Shown: positions 46,969 to 55,012 of the stretch, in pieces
How the letters are laid out: every line of letters starts with the position of its first letter
How positions within the stretch are numbered: position 1 is the stretch's first letter
DNA from: Methylococcales bacterium
Lineage (GTDB): Bacteria; Pseudomonadota; Gammaproteobacteria; Methylococcales; Methylomonadaceae
Reading direction: 5' to 3'
Assembly (NCBI GenBank): GCA_028707085.1
Contig: JAQTUW010000015.1
Span: 1-64,000, forward strand
DNA: 64,000 nt
Position numbers and translations under genes: made by a program
Notes under the pieces: generated by a model
Database searches by the model: none
What the model was told of the DNA's origin: nothing
What the model saw: the letters and a program-made list of their open reading frames with translations, nothing else

Positions 46969-46998
46969 TTGACATGGATAGATACAGATTGTTATAAA
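46969..46998 (+). promoter_or_regulatory. Promoter of hupB
   Basis: TTGACA (46969-46974) and TATAAA (46993-46998) are 18 bp apart. Transcription would begin about 115 bp before the hupB ATG, giving a long leader. Confidence 0.75.
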
Positions 46999-47120
46999 TG
47001 CTGTCTCTTTCTTGTGTCGAGAGGCTGTGAATTGGCGCTTTGCCCAGCCGGTTTGTAGCGAAAGGTTAACCGCTTGATTGCTAAATAAAATTAATACAAC
47101 AACATCCTAAGGGGAAACAA

Positions 47121-47393
47121 ATGAATAAATCGGAACTTATCGATGCAATTGCTGGTGCGTCCCAGTTAACCAAGGCCGATGCCGGTCGCGCTTTAGACGG
47201 ATTCATTAAAGCAGTAGAGACCGCTCTGCAAGCTGGCGAATCTGTCGCCCTGGTTGGATTCGGCACGTTTGAAGTTAAAGAAAGAGCAGAGCGCAAAGGC
47301 CGCAATCCGCAAACGGGCGAAGAGATCACAATCAAGGCCGCAAAAATTCCTTCATTTAAAGCTGGCAAATCTTTAAAAGATGCTGTAAACTAG
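47121..47393 (+). CDS. hupB: DNA-binding protein HU-beta
   Basis: 90 residues, the usual size. Nucleoid protein that bends DNA. Conserved blocks [46 protein letters not shown] (the DNA-binding arm) and [23 protein letters not shown] precedes the ATG. tRNA-Val follows 13 bases after the stop without a terminator. Confidence 0.97.
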   Translation: MNKSELIDAIAGASQLTKADAGRALDGFIKAVETALQAGESVALVGFGTFEVKERAERKGRNPQTGEEITIKAAKIPSFKAGKSLKDAVN

Positions 47394-47406
47394 TCGTTCT
47401 TAAGTC

Positions 47407-47482
47407 GGGTGCTTAGCTCAGCTGGGAGAGCATCGCCCTTACAAGGCGAGGGTCGGGGGTTCGAACCCCTCAGCACCCACCA
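47407..47482 (+). tRNA. tRNA-Val (anticodon UAC)
   Basis: 76 bases with encoded CCA. The acceptor stem GGGTGCT pairs with AGCACCC, the anticodon TAC is at 47440-47442, and the T-arm reads GGGGGTTCGAACCCCT. It is six bases from tRNA-Asp. Confidence 0.97.
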
Positions 47483-47488
47483 GACTTT

Positions 47489-47565
47489 GGAGCGGTAGTT
47501 CAGTTGGTTAGAATACCGGCCTGTCACGCCGGGGGTCGCGGGTTCGAGCCCCGTCCGCTCCGCCA
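47489..47565 (+). tRNA. tRNA-Asp (anticodon GUC)
   Basis: 77 bases with encoded CCA. The acceptor stem GGAGCGG pairs with CCGCTCC, the anticodon GTC is at 47523-47525, and the T-arm reads GCGGGTTCGAGCCCCGT. Confidence 0.97.
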
Positions 47566-47571
47566 AAACAG

Positions 47572-47608
47572 AAACCTCGGGCCGTAAATGGTTCGAGGTT
47601 TTTTTTTG
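47572..47608 (+). terminator. Rho-independent terminator after tRNA-Asp
   Basis: AAACCTCG (47572-47579) pairs with CGAGGTTT (47594-47601), followed by a run of T's to about 47607. It ends the hupB-tRNA-tRNA unit. Confidence 0.8.
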
Positions 47609-47668
47609 CTTGCTAATTTGTTCAATACCTGAAGAGATCGGGTTTAAATCTGTTGAAGGACAGGGCTT

Positions 47669-49537
47669 ATGCTATTAGAAATTAGAGAAAAAGTGCATGG
47701 CGTGTTTGCATCCGTCATTTTGGTGTTCATGTGCGTACTATTCGGTTTGTGGGGAATCCAGAACTATCTGGGCGGCGGCAAGGAAGCGCCGATCGTTACG
47801 GTGGGCGACAAGGATTTTTTTCTGAACGATGTCAATCAGGCTTATCAGCAATATGTGCAAAGCCTGGGCGGCATGAAGTTCGATGAAGAGACCCTCCGCA
47901 AACAGGCTTTGAATAAACTGGTACGCGACGAGGTGCTGCTGCAGTATGTCGGAGATAGAAAATTACTGATCAGTGACGACACGGCCAAGGACTTTATCAA
48001 AACCCTGGATTATTTCAAGAGAGACGGCAAATTCGACAAAGGCCTGTATCAGTCGCTGCTCAGTTCGCAGGGCATGAGCTCGGACGAATTCATCAGCCGG
48101 ATCAAAAAAGCCCTGTTGATGGAGCAGTTTCAACGCTCGATCGTGGACAGCAGTTTTATCACCCCCGCTGAAATGGGCGGCATTTTCAAAATTCAGAATG
48201 AAAGCCGCGATCTGGAATATGTGTCCGTACCGTTAAAGCCGGAAAACCAGTTGCCGGATGAAGACCAAATTTTAAGTTACTACCAGCAGCATCTGGATAA
48301 CTATCAGACTGAAGAACAGGTATCCGTCGATTACGTCGAACTTTCGCTGGATACGCTGGCCGCCCAGATCACGCCCAGCGAAGAGCAGTTAAAAGCCTAC
48401 TACGAAGAGCAGAAAGCCCAGTTTACCAGCAAGGAACGGAGACGAATCAGCCATATCCTGTTTGCCTTTACCAAGGATCCGGCGGCGGATCAGTTGGCCC
48501 TGCAACGAGCCTTGCAGGCTGAAGAAGCCCTGAAAACCAAAGACTTTGCAACGCTGGCCAAAGAAATTTCCGACGACAAGCAAAGTGCAAAAAATGGCGG
48601 CGATTTAGGCCTGTTCAATGTGGGCGTCATGGAAAAAGCCTTCGAGGACGCCGCCGCCAATCTCAAACTGGGCGAAGTATCCGCGCCGGTAAAATCGGCT
48701 TTTGGCTATCACTTGATCAAGGTTACCGAACTGGCGCCGGGTGACATAAAAACCTACGATGAAATCAAGCCGGAGCTGATTAAAAGTTATCAAAGGGCGC
48801 AGGCAGAAAACACCTTTAACACCCTGGGCGAAAAACTGGCGGAAGTCAGTTATGAAAATCCGGACAACCTGGATGCCGCGTCAAAAGTTTTGGGCGTGCC
48901 GATCAGCAAAACCGGCTTATTCACCCATCAGCAGGGTGAAGGTATTGCCGCGGATGAAAAAGTGCGTCTGGCGGCTTTTTCAGAAGATGTCCTGAAAGGA
49001 ACAAACAGCGAGCCCATCGAAATCGGTGGCGACAAACTGGTGGTATTGCGCATGCAGTCTCATTTGCCGGCAGCCAGCAAAGAGTTGAAGGATATCAAGT
49101 CGCAAGTGATAGCCGACTGGCGGCACGACAAGGCGCAACAACAGGCCAAAGCCACAGCCGAGCAGATCAAAACCGAATTGCTGGCCGGCAAACCGCTGGA
49201 GCAACTGGCGCAAGGCGAACATTTGAAACTGGAAAAAATCAAGGATTTAAAGCGCAATAGCCCCAATTTGCCGCCGCAAGTCATTCAGACCGTGTTCAGA
49301 GCGCCCAAGCCGCAGCCAAGTCATCCCAGTGCATTTGTCGTCGATGAACCGGGTGGTGGAGAGGTGGTGGCCAGCATCACAGCCGTAACGACGGGCGAAA
49401 TGACCGATGCAGACAAGATCAAGCAGGCCATGATCCGAAAAAATGTTGAAACAGCATTAGGCAGGGCTCAGTTCGAAGCGGTTTTAAATGCGCTGCAAGC
49501 CAAGGCCGATATTGTCATGCACCCTCAAAAACAGTAA
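47669..49537 (+). CDS. ppiD: Periplasmic folding chaperone PpiD
   Basis: 622 residues (E. coli PpiD is 623). One N-terminal inner-membrane anchor (VFASVILVFMCVLFGLWGI) with the rest in the periplasm. A SurA_N-like region is followed by a single parvulin domain at about residues 255-355 (RRRISHILFAF, KNGGDLGLFNVGVMEKAF, VKSAFGYHLIKVTEL). It assists newly exported proteins at the Sec translocon. Its place after hupB and the tRNAs follows the E. coli order lon-hupB-ppiD. Confidence 0.95.
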   Translation: MLLEIREKVHGVFASVILVFMCVLFGLWGIQNYLGGGKEAPIVTVGDKDFFLNDVNQAYQQYVQSLGGMKFDEETLRKQALNKLVRDEVLLQYVGDRKLLISDDTAKDFIKTLDYFKRDGKFDKGLYQSLLSSQGMSSDEFISRIKKALLMEQFQRSIVDSSFITPAEMGGIFKIQNESRDLEYVSVPLKPENQLPDEDQILSYYQQHLDNYQTEEQVSVDYVELSLDTLAAQITPSEEQLKAYYEEQKAQFTSKERRRISHILFAFTKDPAADQLALQRALQAEEALKTKDFATLAKEISDDKQSAKNGGDLGLFNVGVMEKAFEDAAANLKLGEVSAPVKSAFGYHLIKVTELAPGDIKTYDEIKPELIKSYQRAQAENTFNTLGEKLAEVSYENPDNLDAASKVLGVPISKTGLFTHQQGEGIAADEKVRLAAFSEDVLKGTNSEPIEIGGDKLVVLRMQSHLPAASKELKDIKSQVIADWRHDKAQQQAKATAEQIKTELLAGKPLEQLAQGEHLKLEKIKDLKRNSPNLPPQVIQTVFRAPKPQPSHPSAFVVDEPGGGEVVASITAVTTGEMTDADKIKQAMIRKNVETALGRAQFEAVLNALQAKADIVMHPQKQ

Positions 49538-49866
49538 TTCAGGCTACGTAAATCGGGGCTTTTGGGCATGAATAACCCAAAGCCCCGGCACGGTTACCCA
49601 TTTCTCATCAATCCATCCGGCGGCGCCCGCCTCTCCCGACAGATCTGGCCGATAACTGGCGAGCCCGTTCAGACTTCGAATGTATCATTCATAAAATCAT
49701 TGCACATCAATTGCCTGAAAAGGATGTTGCCCAGCGATTGGATCAGCGGCCGATACCGGATTGAACTAATATAATCAGCTATAGCCAAACAAATCGGGTT
49801 TCAATTTTTAGCCCTGCCTAATGTCGGAAAAACACCGGTTTTGTTTTTTGATTCAGGAGAAAGTCG
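49538..49866. other. Intergenic region between ppiD and the small heat-shock gene
   Basis: 329 bp. CGGGGCTTTTGGG (49554-49566) pairs with CCCAAAGCCCCG (49576-49587) apart from one bulged T; this may end ppiD transcription although no T-run follows. A 70-codon frame at 49562-49774 overlaps that hairpin and shows no family resemblance. Confidence 0.45.
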
Positions 49867-50469
49867 ATGAAAAATCAAGTAATTACCATCGTAGCTATCA
49901 TCGTGGTGATCGTTTTAGGCACCCAGGCCTATATGCTGCTGCAATTGAACGAGCGAATTAACCGCTTAACCGAGCTTAAACAGGCGGTAAATAGCGCAAT
50001 GCCGAATCTCCCCGGCCCGGCAGTTCCGCAGCCCATCCCCGACGACGATTTCTTTAAAGGCCAAACCTGGAATCCATATGAAGAAATGCAGCATCTGCAG
50101 GATGAAATGGAACACATGTTCGGCCAGTCATTTTCCCGGTTTCATATGCATTCGCCGTTAGGCAGTCTGAACAAATCACCCGAAATCGATTTGCAGGATA
50201 AGCCGGATCAGTACGTTGTAACCGTCAATGCGCCTGGCGCCGATGAATCGTCAATAAGCGTCAAACTGGAAGGACAGCTTCTGCGGATAGGCGTTAAAAC
50301 CGAACAGCGCAAGGACGAAAATGGCGGCCAAAATAACGATTACCGTTACCGGGAGCGTTTTGTCGGCGAGTTTCAGCGTATCCTGACTCTGCCGGGGCCG
50401 GCTGACGCCGCGACAATGAACACCCAATACCAGAACGGCGTTTTGACGATAACGATACCCAAAAAATAA
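49867..50469 (+). CDS. Membrane-anchored Hsp20-type small heat-shock protein
   Basis: 200 residues. An N-terminal helix (VITIVAIIVVIVLGTQAYML) would anchor it in the inner membrane. A linker follows, then an alpha-crystallin domain at about residues 105-200 (SPEIDLQDKPDQYVVTVNAP, VGEFQRILTLPGP, YQNGVLTITIPK). The C-terminus ends at ITIPKK, without the usual IXI extension. AGGAGAAAG precedes the ATG. Small heat-shock proteins hold unfolding proteins; the anchor implies work at the membrane or in the periplasm. No clear sigma-32 site is seen upstream. Confidence 0.85.
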   Translation: MKNQVITIVAIIVVIVLGTQAYMLLQLNERINRLTELKQAVNSAMPNLPGPAVPQPIPDDDFFKGQTWNPYEEMQHLQDEMEHMFGQSFSRFHMHSPLGSLNKSPEIDLQDKPDQYVVTVNAPGADESSISVKLEGQLLRIGVKTEQRKDENGGQNNDYRYRERFVGEFQRILTLPGPADAATMNTQYQNGVLTITIPKK

Positions 50470-50674
50470 GCTATTCCGCCAGTCAGGCCGAAGAGCGCCG
50501 CCCCAAATCCGTAAAACGGCGGACAGCCATGTCGGCAGTCCGCCATTGCGGCTTTCCGGCATCCCCCCGGGGAAGGGATAGGCCGCGCAGGCGGAAATTC
50601 CCCCCACCATATTTTTTTCCGCCTTGTTTGGTCTATACTGACCCGGAGTTTAATTTGCGCTAACGATTTTCCAG

Positions 50675-51922
50675 ATGAATTCGCCCAACACCCAGACACA
50701 TGGCATGCTGTTCAAAAGTTTTATCGTCATAATGTCCTCGTTGGGCATCGTGCTGATTCTGTGGCTGGATCGCTGGATGGTGGCGCATGCCGAATTGCCG
50801 GAACTGGCCGGTGAAGTCAATGTCGGCCTGCTGCTGCTGATGGGCGCTTTAACCAGTGTTCACTGCGTGGGCATGTGCGGGCCGCTGGTGTTCGGTTACA
50901 CGGCCAAAATCGCCGGCAAGGGTCAGCGCTCCTACGCCACCCATCTGTTGTACGGGATAGGCAAAACCCTGTCCTATACCATTATCGGCGGACTATTCGG
51001 TGAATTCGGCTCGATTGTCGCCTTCACCCCGTTTTCCAGGGGCGTGGTCGGCATTCTGGCCGGCGTGTTCCTGGTGCTGTTCGGCATGCATATGCTGGAG
51101 TTGTTCCGTTTTCTCAACCATTTCCAGATCAGGACGCCCGGATTCGTCATGCGCTTTATCGGCAAGGAATATCGCCGGCAAAGCAATCCGTTTGTGATCG
51201 GTCTGCTGAATGGCCTGATGATTATCTGCGGGCCATTACAGGCCATGTACGTCATGGCGGCCGGCAGCGGCAGTTGGGAGAACGGCGCAAGCATTCTATT
51301 TTTTTTCGGGCTGGGAACGCTGCCTTTGATGCTGGGCTTCGGCGTTTTGACCAGCCTGATCTCGCATAATGTCGCCCCCAGAATTCTCAGGTTCTCCGGC
51401 GTGATTGTCATCGCGCTGGGGGTTATCATGATGAATCATGGGCTGATGGTGACCGGTACCGGTATCGATTTCAACACTCTATTGGTCAAGCTTTCCCGGC
51501 AGTTTTCGCCGCGGCATACGGCGGACGACTGCTGTAAAAATGAGCAGACCATCAATATGGACGTTACCAAAACCGGTTTCGAGCCCAATTCTTTCATATT
51601 ATATAAAGCGGTGCCGGTGAAATGGGTCATCGATGTCAAGGAACTCACGCTCTGCAACAAGGAGATCGTGGTGCCGGCTTATGGGCTGGCTATCAAACTG
51701 CAGGCCGGCCGGCAGGTGGTTGAATTCACGCCCCGAGAATCCGGGGTGGTTCCCTGGAGTTGCTGGATGGGCATGATGCCCGGCAGTTTCGACGTCCGGG
51801 ATCGGCCGCCGGCAGGCCCGGCGCCGCAAGCGGCGCAGGGCGGCGCGCCGCCGCTGGCGCAAAAACTGGAACAGTTGCTGCGCAAAGCGCAAAGCTTGTG
51901 GCGCTCTGCCGCCGAAAAATAA
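50675..51922 (+). CDS. TauE/UreH-like membrane protein with cupredoxin-like tail
   Basis: 415 residues. A hydrophobic N-terminal helix precedes a six-helix domain of the DsbD_2/UreH type, with the hallmark LTSVHCVGMCGPLVFGY near residue 60 and GLLNGLMIICGPLQAMYVMA in the second half. Residues about 285-375 look like a cupredoxin fold (INMDVTKTGFEPNSFILYKA, ELTLCNKEIVVPAYGLAI) with a Cys/Met metal-site-like end (VVPWSCWMGMMPGSFDV). The tail is Pro/Ala-rich. The CxxxC pair in the membrane and the Met-rich site suggest copper handling, as in CcoS/CopZ-type systems; substrate not proven. Confidence 0.78.
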   Translation: MNSPNTQTHGMLFKSFIVIMSSLGIVLILWLDRWMVAHAELPELAGEVNVGLLLLMGALTSVHCVGMCGPLVFGYTAKIAGKGQRSYATHLLYGIGKTLSYTIIGGLFGEFGSIVAFTPFSRGVVGILAGVFLVLFGMHMLELFRFLNHFQIRTPGFVMRFIGKEYRRQSNPFVIGLLNGLMIICGPLQAMYVMAAGSGSWENGASILFFFGLGTLPLMLGFGVLTSLISHNVAPRILRFSGVIVIALGVIMMNHGLMVTGTGIDFNTLLVKLSRQFSPRHTADDCCKNEQTINMDVTKTGFEPNSFILYKAVPVKWVIDVKELTLCNKEIVVPAYGLAIKLQAGRQVVEFTPRESGVVPWSCWMGMMPGSFDVRDRPPAGPAPQAAQGGAPPLAQKLEQLLRKAQSLWRSAAEK

Positions 51923-51956
51923 GCGGAACCCATAGCGGCGGATTCGGCCGCGCCGC

Positions 51957-52397
51957 TCAGCAGCCTAGTCCGGCAATACCCTGATTGGCGAGGCTGTCGG
52001 CCAGTTCGTTGCCGGGGTCGCCGTTATGGCCTTTTACCCACACCCATTCGATGCAATGCCTTTGGATGGCCGCATCGAGTTGCCGCCACAGGTCTTCGTT
52101 TTTTACCGGCTGTCTGCTGGCGGTTTTCCAGCCGCGGGCTTTCCAGTTGCCCAGCCATTCGGTAATGCCCTGCAAGACATAACGGGAGTCGGTATGCAAT
52201 TTGATGTTGCAGGTTTTGTTCAGCGATTCCAGCGCCCGGATGGCGGCAATCAGTTCCATGCGATTGTTGGTGGTCGCCGGTTCGCCGCCGCAAAGCTGTT
52301 TGCGTTGGCCTTTATATTGCAGCGCCACGCCCCATCCGCCGGGGCCGGGATTGCCCTTGCAGGCCCCGTCAGTGTAGATGTGTACGATATTTGTCAT
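51957..52397 (-). CDS. rnhA: Ribonuclease HI
   Basis: 146 residues. Cuts RNA in RNA-DNA hybrids. The metal-binding residues fall at the E. coli positions: Asp10 ([15 protein letters not shown]), Glu48 ([10 protein letters not shown]), Asp70 (LHTDSRYV) and Asp134 ([10 protein letters not shown]). It overlaps the upstream methyltransferase gene by 4 bp. E. coli has the same neighbours (yafS next to rnhA, with mltD close by). Confidence 0.97.
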   Translation of the reverse strand: MTNIVHIYTDGACKGNPGPGGWGVALQYKGQRKQLCGGEPATTNNRMELIAAIRALESLNKTCNIKLHTDSRYVLQGITEWLGNWKARGWKTASRQPVKNEDLWRQLDAAIQRHCIEWVWVKGHNGDPGNELADSLANQGIAGLGC

Positions 52398-53110
52398 GAA
52401 AACTCCTGATGCTCATGGGCTTCCATCGCCATGCCGACGGGCGCCATGTTTTTTTCGCCCTGCTTGACCGGAGTCAGCGGAATCAACGAGTACTGTCTTT
52501 TTACGGCTTTAATCCCGTATGCCATGGTAAACAGGGAAAATCGGTTAAACTTAAACGAACCATGACGAATCCTGAACGTATCCAGCCCGAATTCCACGGT
52601 TGCCAGCACATCAAAATTCATCAGCTTTAGCCAGTCCAGAATGCGAGCCCGGCGTAGAAAATGCGCGCGCCACGAATCGGCGAATTTTAGATCCCACAGG
52701 AATTGAAAACGCACGGAAAGACTGAATGGATTAAAATTCAGAATAATCAATTCGCCGCTCGGTTTTAAAACCCGGTTGACTTCCCGCATGGTCTGGAAGC
52801 GATGGGCGTCAAATTCCAGCAAGTGCGGGATAATCACCAGATCCATGGACTCGGATTTAATCGGCAGGCTGTACGCCTTGGCGTTGACTTTTAACGCGCA
52901 GTCGCAGCCCATGCCCTTGCCGTCCAGGATGACATAATTCTGGTACAAGGAGCAATCGATAAACTCGGCCTCCCAGCCCAGTCCGCCGATTTGCAACTGT
53001 TTTTGCCTACAGCCGATGGTGATCGAACGTTTTAAATATTGCGCTTCCATTCTTTGCAGCAGTTTGCCGCGCGGCGTTTGATACAACGCAAACAGAAAAT
53101 CTCTTTTCAT
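52394..53110 (-). CDS. SAM-dependent methyltransferase, YafS-like
   Basis: 238 residues. A class I methyltransferase core ([40 protein letters not shown]) with a weak glycine-rich SAM motif. The position between rnhA and mltD and the overall pattern match YafS-type proteins of gammaproteobacteria. The substrate is not known. It starts divergently from mltD across 86 bp. Confidence 0.83.
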   Translation of the reverse strand: MKRDFLFALYQTPRGKLLQRMEAQYLKRSITIGCRQKQLQIGGLGWEAEFIDCSLYQNYVILDGKGMGCDCALKVNAKAYSLPIKSESMDLVIIPHLLEFDAHRFQTMREVNRVLKPSGELIILNFNPFSLSVRFQFLWDLKFADSWRAHFLRRARILDWLKLMNFDVLATVEFGLDTFRIRHGSFKFNRFSLFTMAYGIKAVKRQYSLIPLTPVKQGEKNMAPVGMAMEAHEHQEFS

Positions 53111-53196
53111 CAGACTATGCCCAAAGGGTATGTTATTTGGTGTTTCGGCTTAGGCCATGTTACCATTTAATTTTTTTATTTTAGCGAGTACAGATA

Positions 53197-54789
53197 ATGC
53201 CCCGCTCAATTTCCAGAAAATCGGCTCGACATCTGTCCTATCTACTGCCAATTTTAATGGCGACCGGCTGTAGCCAGAACGCCCCAAAAGATCAGCTTTC
53301 CGACTTTAGCAGCACCAAATTCTCGGTCTTTACCCGCGCCAGCAACGACAAAAAACCGTCCGAGGCCAAGGAATACGCAACGATCTGGGATCGGATGCTG
53401 TCGCTTTACGCCTTGCCGGAAATCGATAATGCCAGAATTGACCGTGAAGTAAACTGGTATCTTAGAAACCCGGAATACCTGTCCAGAATTCAGGAGCGCG
53501 CCGAACCGTATCTGTATTTTATCCTCAATGAGATTGAAGCGAAGAATATTCCCGGCGAACTGGCGCTGTTGCCGGTCATAGAAAGCGCTTTTCGTCCGGA
53601 AGCGCAATCGCCCGCCCAGGCCTCCGGGCTATGGCAGTTTATCCCGCCCACCGGCCGTCTGTATGGCCTGAAACAGAACAGCTGGTACGACGGCCGCCGG
53701 GACGTGGTGGAATCCACCCATGCGGCGACCACGTTCCTGAAGGAACTCAGCGAACTCTTCAATAATGACTGGTTTCTGGCGCTGGCTTCCTACAATGCCG
53801 GCAAGGGCAATATCAAAAACGCCATGGACAGAAACATCTATCGCGGCTTGCCGACGGATTACTGGTCTCTGGATCTGAATAATGAAACGGCAACTTATGT
53901 GCCGCGCTTGCTGGCGATAGCCAGAATCTTCGCCAACCCGGAAAAATATAACCTCAATCTGCATCGCATACCTAACGAGCCGTTTTTTGAGCTGGTGGAT
54001 ATCAAGTCGCAGCTCGATCTGGGCAAGGCGGCGGAACTGGCGGAAACACCCATCGACGCCTTTTTTAAGCTGAATCCGGGTTTCAATCGCTGGAGCACAG
54101 ATCCGGAAGGCCCGCACCACTTACTGATTCCGGTTGATAAGGCCGGCTCCTTCAAGGAAAAACTGGCGGAATTGCCGCGGCATGAGCGCATCAAGTGGAT
54201 GCATCATACGGTCAATCGACACGAAAACCTGAAAACCATCGCCAAAAGACACAACACCACGACCGACGACATTCTGAACATCAATCATCTCGACAGCGAA
54301 GTCGTAGCCCAGGGCCAGATACTGCTGATTCCCATCTCGTATCAGTCTCTGAAAGGGGAAGCCCCAGCCGCCGCCGTAGCCAGCAGCAATCACAATTCGG
54401 CGGCGTCGTTATCATCCGCATCCTCTTCCGCCGGCAAACAGTTTTACACCGCCAAAAAAGGTGATACCGTATGGAATGTATCCCAACGTTTTGGCGTCGA
54501 TCAGAATGAGCTGATAAGCTGGAACAAGCTGCCCAAAAAAGGCGTCCTCAAAGCAGGACAAAAAATCGTCATCAAGAAAAATGGCGATCTGGCGATTGCC
54601 GCCAACAATGTCCCGGCGTTTAAACAGATCAGCTATACCGTCAAAAACGGTGATACCCTGGGCGAAATTTCCAAAAAATTTAATGTCAATGTCATTGACC
54701 TGCGCAAATGGAACAATGTTCCCAAAAACAGCGCCGACATTAAACCGGGTTCCAAACTGAAAGTGATGATAGAAACCGGCAGTCTGTAG
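53197..54789 (+). CDS. mltD: Membrane-bound lytic murein transglycosylase D
   Basis: 530 residues. The signal region LPILMATGCSQNA has a lipobox ATGC, so it is an outer-membrane lipoprotein. The SLT domain holds the catalytic Glu in LALLPVIESAFRPEAQSPAQ, then GLWQFIPPTGRLYGL and ASYNAGKGNIKNAM. Three LysM peptidoglycan-binding domains follow (near residues 330-375, 420-465 and 475-520; for example YTAKKGDTVWNVSQRFGVDQ). It cleaves murein glycan strands. Divergent from the methyltransferase gene. Confidence 0.95.
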   Translation: MPRSISRKSARHLSYLLPILMATGCSQNAPKDQLSDFSSTKFSVFTRASNDKKPSEAKEYATIWDRMLSLYALPEIDNARIDREVNWYLRNPEYLSRIQERAEPYLYFILNEIEAKNIPGELALLPVIESAFRPEAQSPAQASGLWQFIPPTGRLYGLKQNSWYDGRRDVVESTHAATTFLKELSELFNNDWFLALASYNAGKGNIKNAMDRNIYRGLPTDYWSLDLNNETATYVPRLLAIARIFANPEKYNLNLHRIPNEPFFELVDIKSQLDLGKAAELAETPIDAFFKLNPGFNRWSTDPEGPHHLLIPVDKAGSFKEKLAELPRHERIKWMHHTVNRHENLKTIAKRHNTTTDDILNINHLDSEVVAQGQILLIPISYQSLKGEAPAAAVASSNHNSAASLSSASSSAGKQFYTAKKGDTVWNVSQRFGVDQNELISWNKLPKKGVLKAGQKIVIKKNGDLAIAANNVPAFKQISYTVKNGDTLGEISKKFNVNVIDLRKWNNVPKNSADIKPGSKLKVMIETGSL

Positions 54790-54947
54790 GCTGGTTAATT
54801 CCGGTCAGGTTCCCGCCCTGTCAGGAGAATCCAGTCCTGTTCTGCAAAAAGACGCATCTCCAAGCCTCTCGCCAGGGATAGGCGCACATGCTTCGCCCGC
54901 TGGGCGGCAGCCGGTTTGCTAAATCCATTCAATCGGCCGCCGGCAGG

Positions 54948-54976
54948 CTTGAAATCCAAAATCGCCACCCCCACTT
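54948..54976 (+). promoter_or_regulatory. Sigma-32 heat-shock promoter of htpG
   Basis: CTTGAAA (54948-54954), 14 bases, then CCCCACTT (54969-54976). The -35 box is a perfect consensus match and the -10 box differs at one position. It lies about 37 bp before the htpG ATG, which fits the transcription start expected for a heat-shock gene. Confidence 0.8.
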
Positions 54977-55012
54977 CGCCCAAGACCTATTTTTTTAACG
55001 TCTTAACCTGAA

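Noticed and set aside
49562..49774. 70-codon frame between ppiD and the small heat-shock gene
   Set aside because: Starts inside a hairpin, has no ribosome-binding site and no family resemblance.
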